Shown here in pieces: positions 26,553 through 36,014 of a stretch of DNA of 64,000 nucleotides. How positions within the stretch are numbered: the stretch's first letter is position 1; the number at the start of each line of letters is the position of its first letter. This DNA is from Villigracilis sp024434165. Lineage in GTDB: Bacteria > Chloroflexota > Anaerolineae > Anaerolineales > Villigracilaceae. The notes beneath the pieces were generated by a model. The model ran no database searches. It was not told the DNA's origin and saw only the letters and a list, made by a program, of their open reading frames with translations. The stretch covers positions 62,001 to 126,000 of the forward strand of contig SZPK01000030.1 in NCBI GenBank assembly GCA_030263665.1, read 5' to 3'. Both the position numbers and the translations under genes were made by a program.

Positions 26553-29500
26553 ATGTTGGCACAAGGCGTACAACGCACCCGCTTGGGTTTTCGGCGTTAC
26601 GGTGTGCTGGTCAACCAGGCTTTGCAATGGATCGTCTTCGCCTACCAGGCGATGGCGGTGATCGTTTTCCTGCTGGCGTTGTTCTTTGCAAACCGGTGGA
26701 TTCAACAGCCGTTCCTGGGTGCGTTCTATGAACACACGATGGTCTTCAACGGCACGGGACCCGGGGACTCCGACCCAGCCTGGTTCCTGTACGAGCAGGT
26801 TGAGGTTGGCGACCGGCTGCTTGCGATTGACGGCGTGACTGTCAGAAGCGCGGCAGAGGTGAGCGAAATTCTGCGGTCGCATGCCCCGGGCGATACCATC
26901 CGGTTGACGGCGCTGACGCAGGCGGGCGGCGAGCGCACGTTCGACATCACCCTGCATGAATTCCCGGGATCGAGCCGCACCGTCTATTTCGTCGTGCCTT
27001 CTTTTTTGGGGGCGATCTTCCTGGCGGTCAGTCTGTGGATTTTCGGCTTCCGCCGCAGTGAACCGGCAGGACGCGCCTTTTCGCTCTTCACCTCTTCGCT
27101 GGCAATCGTTACCGGCGTGTATTTCAACCTCATCACCACGCACGAGTTCACCGTCCTGTGGACGCTTGCCTGCGGTCTGGCGGGCGGCGGGTTGATCAAC
27201 CTTGCGCTGGTCTTCCCTTCCGAACCGCGCCCGATCATCAACCGCCCCTACCTGCGCTGGGTCGGCGTGACCATTGGCGCAGCGCTTGCTTTTATTGCCT
27301 TCCCCAATCTCTTCAACTTTGAACGACCCGCCGTCTACATTCAAAACTGGCAATTGATTTACGGATTCGTGGCGGTGAGCGTTTTCTTTTACATCGGCAT
27401 GAACCTGTATCACGCGCTTTACGCGCAGTCGCCGGTCATCAAGACCCAGTCGCGCATTATTTTGTTTGGCACCACCGCCGCCTTTTTGCCGATTGGCGTT
27501 TGGCTGGTCTTCGGCTTCATCCGCCCGACGAATTTTTCGCCCTATCTCTTCCTGCCCCTGGCATTGTTCCCGCTGACGATTGGATACACCATCCTGCGCT
27601 TCCGCTTCCTGCGGACCGATGAACTGGTGCGGCGCGGGGTGATGTATGCCCTGCTGACGATTTTGGTCACCATCGGCTATGCCCTGCTCATCACCGGCGC
27701 CGGGTTGGTCGCGGGGGAAAGCCTGCCCTCGAACAATCCGTATGTGGTGAGTGTGGTTCTGTTCCTGCTGGCAATTTTCCTTGAGCCCATCCGCACCTAC
27801 CTGCAAAACCTGGTGGATACGGTCTTCTTCCGCGGTTCGCGCGTCTATGCCGCGCAGCTTGAAGATTTCTCCCACAAACTGACCACCGCGCTGGATTTGA
27901 GCACCATCGGGTCTGTGATGCGCGATCAGGTCGCCTCCACGCTGACCCCAAGCCGGATCCACATTTACACCTACGACTCGCTCAACGACTTTTACTCCGC
28001 CCTCCCCGGCGATGACCGCCGCCCCACCAGCGACATCCGTTTTACCTCGGCAAGCCCGCTTGCAAAGTATTTCGAGCAGGAAAAACTGCCGCTCTATTTG
28101 GACAACGCCATCAACCTGCCCGAGCCGCTCCAGCCGGAACAATCCCGCCTGGCGCTGCTCGGCGCGCGTTTGTTCATCGTCCTGCCGGGCAAGGAACGCC
28201 CCAATGGCTGGCTGGCGCTGGGTCCGCGTTTGACGGGGCAGCCGTACACGCCGCGCGATCTGCGCTTCCTCGAAAACATCTGCGACCAGGCTTCGGTGGC
28301 AATCGAGCGCGTGCAGACCGTCTCCCATCTCGAACGGCGCATCCAGGAAATGAATGCGTTAACGCGCGTCTCCAAGGGCGTGAACGTCACCCTCACCTTC
28401 GACGATGTGCTGGAACTGATCTACGCCCAGACCGCGCAGATCATCCCCACCTCGCATTTCCACATCACCTTGTACAACAAGGACAGCGATTATTACTACT
28501 ACGGCTTCTGCCTGGAAAACAACGAGCGCATCCCCGATAAGGAAAACCAGCCCTTTTCCACGAACATCGGACTTGGTCCCGATGTAATCCGCAAGGGACG
28601 CCCGATCATCACACAGGATTATTTGCGCGAATGCCAGGCGCGCGGCAATACGCCCGCGCTCGACAACGTCTTTGCCTGGATGGGCGTGCCGCTCAATGCG
28701 GGCGCGGAAACGATCGGCGCGCTCAGCATCGGCAGCCGCGACGGTTCGATTGTCTACACTCGCGGGCAGTTGGAACTCCTGCAAGCCATCTCCGACCAGA
28801 CCGCCGGCGCCATCGTCAAGGCGCGCCTGCTCGAAGAGACCGAACAACGCGCGCACCAGCTTTCCACCCTGAACGAAATCACCCGCCAGTTGACCTCCAC
28901 ACTGGAATTGAACCCGCTGTTACAGAACATCCTCGAAAACGCGGTGGGAATTTTGAACTGCGAAGCCGGCAGTCTCTTTTTGATGGACGAACAGACGGAC
29001 GAACTCGTCTTTCAAGTGACGGTGGGTCCCGTCGCTTCGAACCTGATCGGCAAGCGCCTGCCGCCCGGCACGGGCATTGTGGGGCGCGCCGTCCAAACCC
29101 GCGGACCGGTGATCGAGAACGAAGATCAGAACTCCCCCGACCGCTTCAAAGGCGTGGATCAGCAAACCGGCTTCAGCAGCCGTTCCCTGATGGCGGTTCC
29201 CCTGCAAGTCAAGGACCGCATCATCGGCGTGATCGAAGTCATCAACCGCCGCGACGGTCTCCCCTTCGTGCAGAACGACCAGACCCTGCTGACTGCCTTT
29301 GCCGGGCAGGCGGCGGTGGCAATCGAGAATGCCCGCCTCTATACCCTCACCGACCAGGAACTGGCGGAGCGCGTGGAGGAACTCTCGGTCATGCAGCGCA
29401 TTGACCGCGAATTGAACGCCAGCCTCGAAATGGGACGCGCCATGCGCATCACGCTCGATTGGGCGCTGCGTCAATCCGGCGCGGCGGCGGGGCTGATTGG

Positions 29501-30566
29501 AACGCTCACCGACGGAAAACTGCGCGTCATGGCGCACCAGGGATTGGACGACCTGATCGAAACCCTGCCGGACGAAATGATGAAGATCGAACTGCCGTCC
29601 ATGTTGAGGGCGGTGGAGACGGGTCTGCCGCAGCAGGAAGTGGTCGAAGCCTCGAAGAGCAACCTGCTGGTTGCCGCGCACACGCAGATGGTGATTCCCA
29701 TCCGCCGTGAAACGACCGTGATCGGCCTGCTGTATCTTGAGAGCGCGGGCGATGCGCAGGCAGATATTGACTTCCTCACCCGCCTGACCGACCATGCCGC
29801 CATTGCCATTTCCAACGCCCAGTTGTACGACGAAGTGCAGCGCGCGAACCTCGCCAAAAGCGACTTCGTCTCCTTTGTGGCGCACGAGTTGAAGAACCCG
29901 ATGACCTCCATCAAAGGCTACACCGAATTGCTGGCGGGCGGCGCGGTGGGGCAGGTCAACGAGATGCAGGCGAACTTCCTGCAAACCATCAAATCCAACG
30001 TCGAGCGCATGTCCACCCTGGTTTCGGACCTCAACGACAACTCCAAGATCGAAGCGGGACGCCTGCGCCTCGAGTACAAAGCCACGGGCGTATCCGACCT
30101 GATTGAAGAAGTGGTGCGCGCCTTCAACCGTCAGATCGAGGATAAGAAACAAACCCTAGAAGTGATCGTACCGGACGGACTGCCGCAAATGTGGGCAGAC
30201 CGCATCCGCGTGGGACAGGTGCTGACCAACCTTGTCAGCAACGCCATCAAGTACACGCCCGAAGGCGGTTCCATTCGCGTGGGCGTGGAGGAAAGCGCCA
30301 ACCAGTGGGACCCCGATGGCGCTCCGCGTGTGCTTCACCTATGGGTGAAGGACAGCGGCATCGGCATGACCATCGAAGACCAGCAAAAGATATTCCAGAA
30401 ATTCTTCCGCTCCGAAGACCCCAAAGCGCGCGAAGTGCCCGGCACGGGTTTGGGCTTGAACATTACCAAAAGCCTGGTGGAAATGCAGGGCGGGCGCATA
30501 TGGTTCGAAAGCGAATACCGGATGGGCACCACCTTCCATTTCACCATCCCGGTGGCGGAAGGATAG
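26553..30566 (+). CDS. membrane sensor histidine kinase with PDZ and multiple GAF domains
   Basis: A 1337-residue two-component sensor. A first membrane helix (residues ~25-48) is followed by an outside PDZ-like domain (~70-155, VEVGDRLLAIDGVTVRS), then about eight helices to ~420. The cytoplasmic part has about four GAF-type domains (~430-600, ~610-770, ~790-950, ~960-1100); the third (GSLFLMDEQTDELVFQVTVG) is clearest. HisKA follows with the phospho-acceptor in SFVAHELKNPMTSIKGYTEL near residue 1111, then HATPase with NAIKYTPEGGSIRV, DSGIGMTIEDQQKIFQ and GTGLGLNI. There is no receiver domain and no adjacent response regulator; a FIST protein follows 10 bases later. Start eight bases after TAAAAT. 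Confidence 0.9.
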   Translation: MLAQGVQRTRLGFRRYGVLVNQALQWIVFAYQAMAVIVFLLALFFANRWIQQPFLGAFYEHTMVFNGTGPGDSDPAWFLYEQVEVGDRLLAIDGVTVRSAAEVSEILRSHAPGDTIRLTALTQAGGERTFDITLHEFPGSSRTVYFVVPSFLGAIFLAVSLWIFGFRRSEPAGRAFSLFTSSLAIVTGVYFNLITTHEFTVLWTLACGLAGGGLINLALVFPSEPRPIINRPYLRWVGVTIGAALAFIAFPNLFNFERPAVYIQNWQLIYGFVAVSVFFYIGMNLYHALYAQSPVIKTQSRIILFGTTAAFLPIGVWLVFGFIRPTNFSPYLFLPLALFPLTIGYTILRFRFLRTDELVRRGVMYALLTILVTIGYALLITGAGLVAGESLPSNNPYVVSVVLFLLAIFLEPIRTYLQNLVDTVFFRGSRVYAAQLEDFSHKLTTALDLSTIGSVMRDQVASTLTPSRIHIYTYDSLNDFYSALPGDDRRPTSDIRFTSASPLAKYFEQEKLPLYLDNAINLPEPLQPEQSRLALLGARLFIVLPGKERPNGWLALGPRLTGQPYTPRDLRFLENICDQASVAIERVQTVSHLERRIQEMNALTRVSKGVNVTLTFDDVLELIYAQTAQIIPTSHFHITLYNKDSDYYYYGFCLENNERIPDKENQPFSTNIGLGPDVIRKGRPIITQDYLRECQARGNTPALDNVFAWMGVPLNAGAETIGALSIGSRDGSIVYTRGQLELLQAISDQTAGAIVKARLLEETEQRAHQLSTLNEITRQLTSTLELNPLLQNILENAVGILNCEAGSLFLMDEQTDELVFQVTVGPVASNLIGKRLPPGTGIVGRAVQTRGPVIENEDQNSPDRFKGVDQQTGFSSRSLMAVPLQVKDRIIGVIEVINRRDGLPFVQNDQTLLTAFAGQAAVAIENARLYTLTDQELAERVEELSVMQRIDRELNASLEMGRAMRITLDWALRQSGAAAGLIGTLTDGKLRVMAHQGLDDLIETLPDEMMKIELPSMLRAVETGLPQQEVVEASKSNLLVAAHTQMVIPIRRETTVIGLLYLESAGDAQADIDFLTRLTDHAAIAISNAQLYDEVQRANLAKSDFVSFVAHELKNPMTSIKGYTELLAGGAVGQVNEMQANFLQTIKSNVERMSTLVSDLNDNSKIEAGRLRLEYKATGVSDLIEEVVRAFNRQIEDKKQTLEVIVPDGLPQMWADRIRVGQVLTNLVSNAIKYTPEGGSIRVGVEESANQWDPDGAPRVLHLWVKDSGIGMTIEDQQKIFQKFFRSEDPKAREVPGTGLGLNITKSLVEMQGGRIWFESEYRMGTTFHFTIPVAEG

Positions 30567-30575
30567 CGAGGAACG

Positions 30576-31727
30576 ATGACCCTGAATGCATCTGTGGGAA
30601 AAGCGCAGGCGCTCGACGGGCGCGAGGCGGGTTTGCAGGCGGCGCATCAAGCCTTGAACCGGCTTGGGGCATTCACTCCCGGCTTTGCCGTGGTGGTCGC
30701 CTCCCACCAATACCAGCCCCGCGAAGTGCTGAACGGCGTTTCCAGTCTGTTGGGCGATACGCCGATGATCGGCTTCAGTTCCCCGGCTGGTTTCACCACC
30801 GACGGTCATTATCCCCATTCTGTGGCAGTTGCCTTGCTCAGCGGCGATTTTCAAGCGGATACATTATGGCTGCCGGGATACGCCCAGTCCGGGCGTGATG
30901 CCGCCTCCAAGGTCGAGGGACATGCCGCGGCGCGCGTGGAGCGTCAACACATCCTTTGTTTTGCAGACGGCTTCAACGGCGACGCCGAGCAGTTTTGCAA
31001 TGCCGTCCCGGCTGGGTTGAACATCATCGGCGGGCTTTCCAGCGGCGATTTACACACAGGCAATACCTACCAGATTGCAGGCAGCCAAACCGGCACCGGC
31101 GGGCTGGTTGCAGCCTTCATCCGCGGCGGCTTGAAAGTCGGCATTGGCTACGACCACGGCTGGAAACCGGTGGGCAACCAGTTCCGCGTCACCCGCTCGC
31201 GCGGCTTTTGGCTGCGCACATTGGACGGGCGCCCCACCTCGGAAACGTACGCGGGCTTGTTCGGCTACCCCGCGCGCGACTGGGCATTCCCTCCGCTGAG
31301 TTACCTCGCAAGGCTGTACCCGCTCGGCGTGGAGCAGGGCGACGGGCTGGTGGTGCGCGCGCCCATCCGAGTGGAAGCGGACGGGAGTTTCCGCATGAAC
31401 GCCGTCATCCGTGATGGCATTGACGCCTACCTGCTCGTCGGCAGCCGCGCCGCGTGTGAGAACGCCGCCCGCAGCGCCGCTCAACAGGCGCTGCGCCAGC
31501 TTGGAAATTCCAAACCCGTGCTGGCGTTCGTGCTGGTGGACCTCGCCTGGCAGATGCTTCTCAAAGCGCACCCCGGTGTGGAAGTTGCCGCCCTGCAGGA
31601 GATTCTGGGCGAAAACGTCCCGATTGCAGGCGGATATACGCTTGGGCAAATCGTCTCGGACGAAGACTCGAAGCCGAAATTCCTCAACCAGCACATCGTC
31701 GTCATCCTCTTCGGCGAACCGGAATAA
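30576..31727 (+). CDS. FIST domain sensory protein
   Basis: A soluble protein of 383 residues. The N-terminal FIST domain (residues ~35-215) shows VVVASHQYQPREVLNGV, TPMIGFSSPAGFTTDG and NIIGGLSSGDLHTGNTYQI; the C-terminal FIST_C part follows (YLARLYPLGVEQGDGLVVRA to AGGYTLGQIVS). FIST domains are proposed to sense small ligands such as amino acids and to feed signalling proteins. A GAGGAA ribosome site and a 10-base gap link it to the histidine kinase upstream, suggesting that it supplies or modulates that kinase's input. Confidence 0.88.
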   Translation: MTLNASVGKAQALDGREAGLQAAHQALNRLGAFTPGFAVVVASHQYQPREVLNGVSSLLGDTPMIGFSSPAGFTTDGHYPHSVAVALLSGDFQADTLWLPGYAQSGRDAASKVEGHAAARVERQHILCFADGFNGDAEQFCNAVPAGLNIIGGLSSGDLHTGNTYQIAGSQTGTGGLVAAFIRGGLKVGIGYDHGWKPVGNQFRVTRSRGFWLRTLDGRPTSETYAGLFGYPARDWAFPPLSYLARLYPLGVEQGDGLVVRAPIRVEADGSFRMNAVIRDGIDAYLLVGSRAACENAARSAAQQALRQLGNSKPVLAFVLVDLAWQMLLKAHPGVEVAALQEILGENVPIAGGYTLGQIVSDEDSKPKFLNQHIVVILFGEPE

Positions 31728-31878
31728 ACTGAACAACCCCAGATCGAATGCAGGGTGAGGGTGGAAAAAACGCGGAAAATCCCCAAAATCTGCGCCCTGT
31801 CAAAATCTACCTTTCAATTTGGTAAACCCGCCTCCTTGCGAATTATTGTATACTGATTCCGACACTGCGAGGCTGGGC

Positions 31879-34515
31879 ATGACCGACAAGAGAACCACTT
31901 CAAAACGAACAACCAGACAAACCAAACCTCCCGGACAGGAAATCCAGGCAGGGGATCAGAGCATCGCCGTGGGCGGCGCAGTGACAGACAGCGCCATCAT
32001 CCACGGGCAGACCATCGTCCTCGCAGAGCGCTTCTGGCGGGACCTCAAGCCTGCCCTGCCTGCCGAGACGTTGCGCGAGGCGACGGCGGCTTATCTCGCC
32101 TACCTGACAGACCGTCACTACTACCTCAGCCTCAAAGGCATGGGCGTCGCAGACCGCGTCCCATTGCGGCTCAAACTGCTCGACCTGTACGTCCCGCTCA
32201 AGGCGCGCATGGAACTGCCCGAAGGCGACACCTGGAAACGCGACCTCAGCCTTGCCGGGCGCGACATCACCGACCACGAAGAGGAAGCCCTGCATTTTGG
32301 GGAGCCGGTTCCGCTCTTGGAGGTGTTGAAAAAACATTCGGGCGTCATCGTACTGGGCGACCCCGGCGCGGGGAAAACCACCTTTGTCAAGTATCTGGCT
32401 CTGCGTCTGGCGCGGGGCGAAGGCAGGCAGCTCGGGCTGGAAGATTACCTGCCCATCCTCCTCCCGCTGGCGGCGTTTGCCAACGCCCTGCAATCCCGCG
32501 ACATCCCACTGGATGATTTCATCGCCGACTACTTCGAAGGCATCGGCGCGGACCTGCCCGTGAGCGACATGCTCAGCGAAGCGCTGAAAGCCGGGCGCGC
32601 GTTGATTCTGCTGGATGGTCTCGACGAAGTGCGCGACCTCAACATGCGCAACACCGTCGTCGAGCGCGTAATGGATTTCTACGCCTTCCATCGCAGGCAG
32701 GGCAACAAGTTCGTGCTGACCAGCCGCGTGGTCGGTTATCGCGCCGTCCGCCCCTCGGCGGAGGATTTGGTCGAATGCACCATCGTTGACTTCGAAGACG
32801 ACGAGATCGAAGAATTCATCGGTCACTGGACGACCGCCCTCGAAAAGCAGGCGCAGGGCAACACTGCCGCCGCCAGCGCCGACGCCGAAACCGAACGCCG
32901 CGAACTGCTGGATGCCATCAACCACAACCCGGGCGTGCGGCAGCTGGCGTCCACGCCCCTGCTCCTGACCATCCTGGCTTTGATGAAACGCCAGGGCGTG
33001 ACCCTGCCCGAACGCCGCGTACAGTTGTATGACCAGTATGTCAACACCATGCTCTCCACGTGGAACCGCGCCCGCAGCCTGAGCGGACGCGCGCCCGGAC
33101 GGGACATTGACGAAATCCAGACCGTGCGCATCCTCGCCCCGCTCGCCTTGTGGATGCACGAAATCAGCCCCGGCGTGGGCTTGGTGAGGCGGGAGGATAT
33201 GCGCCGCAAACTCGAGGAACTGTTCCACGACCGCGGAGATGTTTCTCCGCACCAGGCGGCGCGCCAGTTCATGCAGGATGTGCGTGAACACGCCGCGCTC
33301 CTGCTCGAACGCGGACCCGGCGAATACGGCTTCATCCACCTCACGTTTGAAGAATACCTTGCGGCGGTTGCGCTCGCCCTGATGGGGCAGGGCGATTCCA
33401 AGCCGATCATCGAGACCCTGTCGCGGCATGTGGGCGAACAAGCCTGGCGCGAAGTGACCCTGCTCACCATCGGCTATCTTGGCATCCGTCAGCAATTGCC
33501 GAAGATCGCCGGCGAAGTTGTGGAAGCGCTGGTAACGGAGCAGCCGGGTCCCGCCGGGGAGGCGGTGGTCCTCGCAGGCGATGCGGTGTTGGATACCTGG
33601 CCCGGCGGCGTGCCGCTTCAAAGCAAGGAGCGCGTCCTTCAGGCGTTGACCGAAACCATGCAGGATGGAACCATCCGCCCTGAACTGCGGCGTCACGCTG
33701 GTTTGCTGTTGGGCAGGCTCGGCTGGAGACCCGGCGACCTGGACCGGTTTGTGGAAGTGCCTGCTGGTGAGTATCAGGCTGGGCTGAAGAAAGAGGCGAG
33801 AGAAATCCCCCACCTGTATTTCATCGCCCGCTATCCGGTCACCAACATCCAGTTTGCGCGCTTCGTCAAGGAGGACGGCTACCAAACCCGCGAGTATTGG
33901 AGCGATGCCGGCTGGGAATGGCGCACCGGCAAATACGATTCGCGCACGCTTCAGGATGTGGAACGCGACTGGCTGGAACACCGCCCGCTGGCGAAACGCA
34001 ACGTGCCGTATTACTGGCATAACATCGAGTTGAGCAACCCGATTGTGCCTGTGGTGGGGGTGTGTTACTTTGAAGCCGAAGCCTACTGCAACTGGCTGGC
34101 GAAAAAGATCGTGGCTGTGCCGGAGGGATACATCATCCGCCTGCCGCGCGACGATGAATGGGAACGCGCCTCGCGCGGGACGGACGGGCGCGAGTACCCC
34201 TGGGGCGACGGCTTCGATAAAACCGCCGCCAATACCTGGGAGAGCGAAGCCACCGGTTCCGGTTTGGGCGGCACGACAGCGGTCTGCACCTTCCCACAGG
34301 GCGTCAGTCCCGACGGCGCATGGGATATGAGCGGCAATGTATGGGAATGGACGCGCACGTGGTATGATGACGATAAGAAGTATCGCATCGTGCGCGGCGG
34401 CTCGTGGATCGGCTACCAGTGGTTTGCGCGCTCGTCCTTCTGCAACTGGTCCATCCCGCTCATGTTCAACGACGATCTCGGCTTCCGCGTGGTCATCGCA
34501 CCGAAGGATGGGTAG
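31879..34515 (+). CDS. NACHT-type STAND NTPase fused to a C-terminal FGE/SUMF1-fold domain
   Basis: An 878-residue protein. Residues ~21-47 are a glycine-rich beta motif (AGDQSIAVGGAVTDSAIIHG) also present in the next gene. The NACHT core has Walker A GDPGAGKTTFVKYLALRLAR (~159), Walker B ALILLDGLDEVRD (~244), sensor FVLTSRVVGYRA and a winged-helix region with GEYGFIHLTFEEYLAAVALA. From ~625 to the end is an FGE-fold domain (FVEVPAGEYQAG, YFIARYPVTNIQFARFV, RLPRDDEWERASRG, MSGNVWEWTRTWYDDD, IVRGGSWIGYQ, LGFRVV). The FGE copper-binding cysteine pair is absent, so it is probably a recognition module. Start ATG 31879 follows GAGG; an upstream in-frame start (31819) looks non-coding. NACHT proteins of this kind often act in conflict or immunity. 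Confidence 0.88.
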   Translation: MTDKRTTSKRTTRQTKPPGQEIQAGDQSIAVGGAVTDSAIIHGQTIVLAERFWRDLKPALPAETLREATAAYLAYLTDRHYYLSLKGMGVADRVPLRLKLLDLYVPLKARMELPEGDTWKRDLSLAGRDITDHEEEALHFGEPVPLLEVLKKHSGVIVLGDPGAGKTTFVKYLALRLARGEGRQLGLEDYLPILLPLAAFANALQSRDIPLDDFIADYFEGIGADLPVSDMLSEALKAGRALILLDGLDEVRDLNMRNTVVERVMDFYAFHRRQGNKFVLTSRVVGYRAVRPSAEDLVECTIVDFEDDEIEEFIGHWTTALEKQAQGNTAAASADAETERRELLDAINHNPGVRQLASTPLLLTILALMKRQGVTLPERRVQLYDQYVNTMLSTWNRARSLSGRAPGRDIDEIQTVRILAPLALWMHEISPGVGLVRREDMRRKLEELFHDRGDVSPHQAARQFMQDVREHAALLLERGPGEYGFIHLTFEEYLAAVALALMGQGDSKPIIETLSRHVGEQAWREVTLLTIGYLGIRQQLPKIAGEVVEALVTEQPGPAGEAVVLAGDAVLDTWPGGVPLQSKERVLQALTETMQDGTIRPELRRHAGLLLGRLGWRPGDLDRFVEVPAGEYQAGLKKEAREIPHLYFIARYPVTNIQFARFVKEDGYQTREYWSDAGWEWRTGKYDSRTLQDVERDWLEHRPLAKRNVPYYWHNIELSNPIVPVVGVCYFEAEAYCNWLAKKIVAVPEGYIIRLPRDDEWERASRGTDGREYPWGDGFDKTAANTWESEATGSGLGGTTAVCTFPQGVSPDGAWDMSGNVWEWTRTWYDDDKKYRIVRGGSWIGYQWFARSSFCNWSIPLMFNDDLGFRVVIAPKDG

Positions 34516-34598
34516 GCTGCGGTACCGCGAAATTCATTTCGCACAACCTAAATCGCAGGATAAATCTTGCGGTACAAAAAGACAGGTTAGGAGGAACG

Positions 34599-35009
34599 AT
34601 GGCGGCAAAAAAGAAAAAAGACGGGTTGAGCGCCGGGAATGGCAGCATTGTCATCGGCGGGAATGTGGAACGCAGCAACATCGTCATGGGCGATAACAAC
34701 ATCGTCACCCATCAAAGCACCCGGCTTGCGCCGCTCTTCAAGGTCATCATCGAAGCGGTTGCGAGTCAACCAAACCTTGCGCCCGCCGAGAAGCAGGACA
34801 TCAAAGCCGAGTTACAGGAAGTGCAAACCGCGCTCGAAGAATCCGAACCCGATGAAACCTTCCTTGCACGGCGTTTCCGAAACATCAAACGCATGGCTCC
34901 CGAAATCGTCGAGGTCGCCTTCGAGACGCTGAAAAACCCAATTGGCGGCGTTGCAGAGGTCGTCAAACGTATCGCCAAAAAAATGGCGGAGGAAGCGGAT
35001 GCAAAGTAG
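34599..35009 (+). CDS. small partner protein with shared GGNV/GDNN motif
   Basis: A 136-residue protein with a strong ribosome site (TAGGAGGAACG before ATG). After a Lys-rich start comes SAGNGSIVIGGNVERSNIVM then GDNNIV (residues ~10-36), which matches the N-terminal motif of the NACHT-FGE protein. Residues 38-136 are predicted helical (LFKVIIEAVASQPNLAPAEK, EVVKRIAKKMAEEADAK) and resemble helical partner domains. It lies 83 bases after the NACHT gene and ends in a strong terminator, so the two form one unit. No enzymatic motif is seen; an adaptor or sensor role is inferred. Confidence 0.75.
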   Translation: MAAKKKKDGLSAGNGSIVIGGNVERSNIVMGDNNIVTHQSTRLAPLFKVIIEAVASQPNLAPAEKQDIKAELQEVQTALEESEPDETFLARRFRNIKRMAPEIVEVAFETLKNPIGGVAEVVKRIAKKMAEEADAK

Positions 35010-35016
35010 TACAATG

Positions 35017-35045
35017 AACCGGCGGAACATATCCGCCGGTTTTTC
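35017..35045 (+). terminator. intrinsic terminator after the NACHT/partner unit
   Basis: A perfect 10-bp stem AACCGGCGGA/TCCGCCGGTT (35017-35026 with 35032-35041), five-base loop and TTTT tail, 7 bases after the stop codon. Confidence 0.85.
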
Positions 35046-35057
35046 GTCGAAAGGAGC

Positions 35058-35753
35058 ATGATGAAAAAGCTGCCCCTGCTTCTGGTTTTATTGACTCTTT
35101 CCGCATGCAGCGTGCCCGTTGACGCACCCCCGCCTCCCACCGCCCTGATAACTGCCACGCCCCCGCCGAGTTTGACTCCCGCCGAGACTTTCACCCCCAT
35201 CCCCGCGCTGACGGCGATTCCCACCCCCACAGCAACGTCCGCCCCGCCGGCGGCTCCCGCCTTTTGCGACGACCCCCGCCCGCGAGAGTTGATTCAATCC
35301 CTGCAAACCGCCGTGCAGACGAAGGACGGCGCGCTGCTGGCTTCGCTGGTTTCCCCAGCCAGCGGCATGGATGTGACCTACATCCGCAACGGTAACGTCG
35401 TCAACTACGATGTTGAACACGCCAGGTTCGTATTTGAAACCACCTTCCAGGCGGAGTGGGGGCTTGGCGCAGGGAGCGGTTTGCCCGTCAAGGGTTCGTT
35501 TCAAGAGATCATCCTGCCTTCTCTGCAGCAGGTATTTACACCCGGCGCAGTCCTCGCCTGCAAGGAGTTGAAAACCGGCGGCGTGACCTACGTCCCCGAA
35601 TGGATTTACCCCGACATGAATTATTACTCTGTTCACTTCCCGGGTACGGAGCAATATGGCGGCTTGGATTGGCAGACCTGGGCGGTGGGGATGGAGCGCG
35701 TGGATGAGAAACTATACATCGCGGCGCTTGTCCATTACGAGTGGGAACCCTAA
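35058..35753 (+). CDS. lipoprotein of unknown function with Thr/Pro-rich stalk
   Basis: A 231-residue predicted lipoprotein: signal peptide with lipobox LTLSAC (Cys near residue 17), then a Pro/Thr-rich linker to about residue 65 and a globular domain of ~165 residues starting FCDDPRPRELIQSLQTAVQT. I do not recognise the domain; GLDWQTWAVGMERVDEKLYIAALVHYEWE at its end suggests a small beta-rich fold. Its ribosome site AAGGAG follows the terminator of the upstream unit, so it probably has its own promoter. Confidence 0.8.
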   Translation: MMKKLPLLLVLLTLSACSVPVDAPPPPTALITATPPPSLTPAETFTPIPALTAIPTPTATSAPPAAPAFCDDPRPRELIQSLQTAVQTKDGALLASLVSPASGMDVTYIRNGNVVNYDVEHARFVFETTFQAEWGLGAGSGLPVKGSFQEIILPSLQQVFTPGAVLACKELKTGGVTYVPEWIYPDMNYYSVHFPGTEQYGGLDWQTWAVGMERVDEKLYIAALVHYEWEP

Positions 35754-35756
35754 CCC

Positions 35757-35840
35757 TGGACGATAGACGATAGGTAATAGCCGATAGCCGTAAAGGGTTT
35801 CCTGTTGTCCATCGTCCATGGTCAATGGTCCATCGTCACA
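35757..35840. repeat. palindromic word repeat R1 (GACGATAG / TCCATCGTC words)
   Basis: Imperfect iterations of GACGATA-like words (35757-35790) are followed by iterations of their near-complements (GTCCATCGTCCATGGTCAAT, 35807-35826, and TGGTCCATCGTC), so the whole stretch can fold into a long hairpin. It abuts MITE copy A. Confidence 0.6.
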
Positions 35841-35950
35841 TAAGTAACTCAAGTTGCCACCTTCCAATAGATTTTCTAGGTTCCCCGCCCAAAGCCCTCA
35901 CCCTGCCCTCTCCCATCGGGAGAGGGGGAAGTCATCCCAGGGGTTAAGTA
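35841..35950 (+). repeat. MITE-like element, copy A (internally deleted)
   Basis: Matches copy B (44891-45055) from its left end through the GGGAGAGGGGGAAGTCATCC block, then jumps directly to the right-end sequence GGGTTAAG, missing about 60 bases. Both ends are therefore present, as in internal-deletion derivatives of small transposable elements. Confidence 0.7.
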
Positions 35951-35984
35951 AGAAATTCCTTCTCTTTCTCTTCTATACATTACT

Positions 35985-36002
35985 ATTGCAACTTTTTGCA
36001 AT
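35985..36002 (+). promoter_or_regulatory. Nur/Fur-like operator before the regulator gene
   Basis: An 18-bp perfect palindrome ATTGCAACTTTTTGCAAT, 12 bases before the Fur-family start codon and just after a TATACAT -10 (35974-35980). TTGCAA-N4-TTGCAA resembles the Nur box of Streptomyces (TGCaa-N5-ttGCA), differing in spacer length. It suggests metal-dependent autoregulation of the whole regulator/transporter operon. Confidence 0.65.
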
Positions 36003-36014
36003 AAGGATTTTCTC

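Noticed and set aside
31900..34020. A 706-codon open frame on the - strand opposite the NACHT gene
   Set aside because: Shadow of a GC-rich gene: no ribosome site and no domain pattern, while the + strand has clear NACHT and FGE motifs.
33750..34515. Variable region of a diversity-generating retroelement in the FGE-fold domain
   Set aside because: FGE folds are common targets, but no reverse transcriptase or template repeat was seen in the window.
35950..36014. Cobalamin riboswitch before the CbiM-type operon
   Set aside because: No B12-box or room for the aptamer; the leader is short and has the Fur-family operator.
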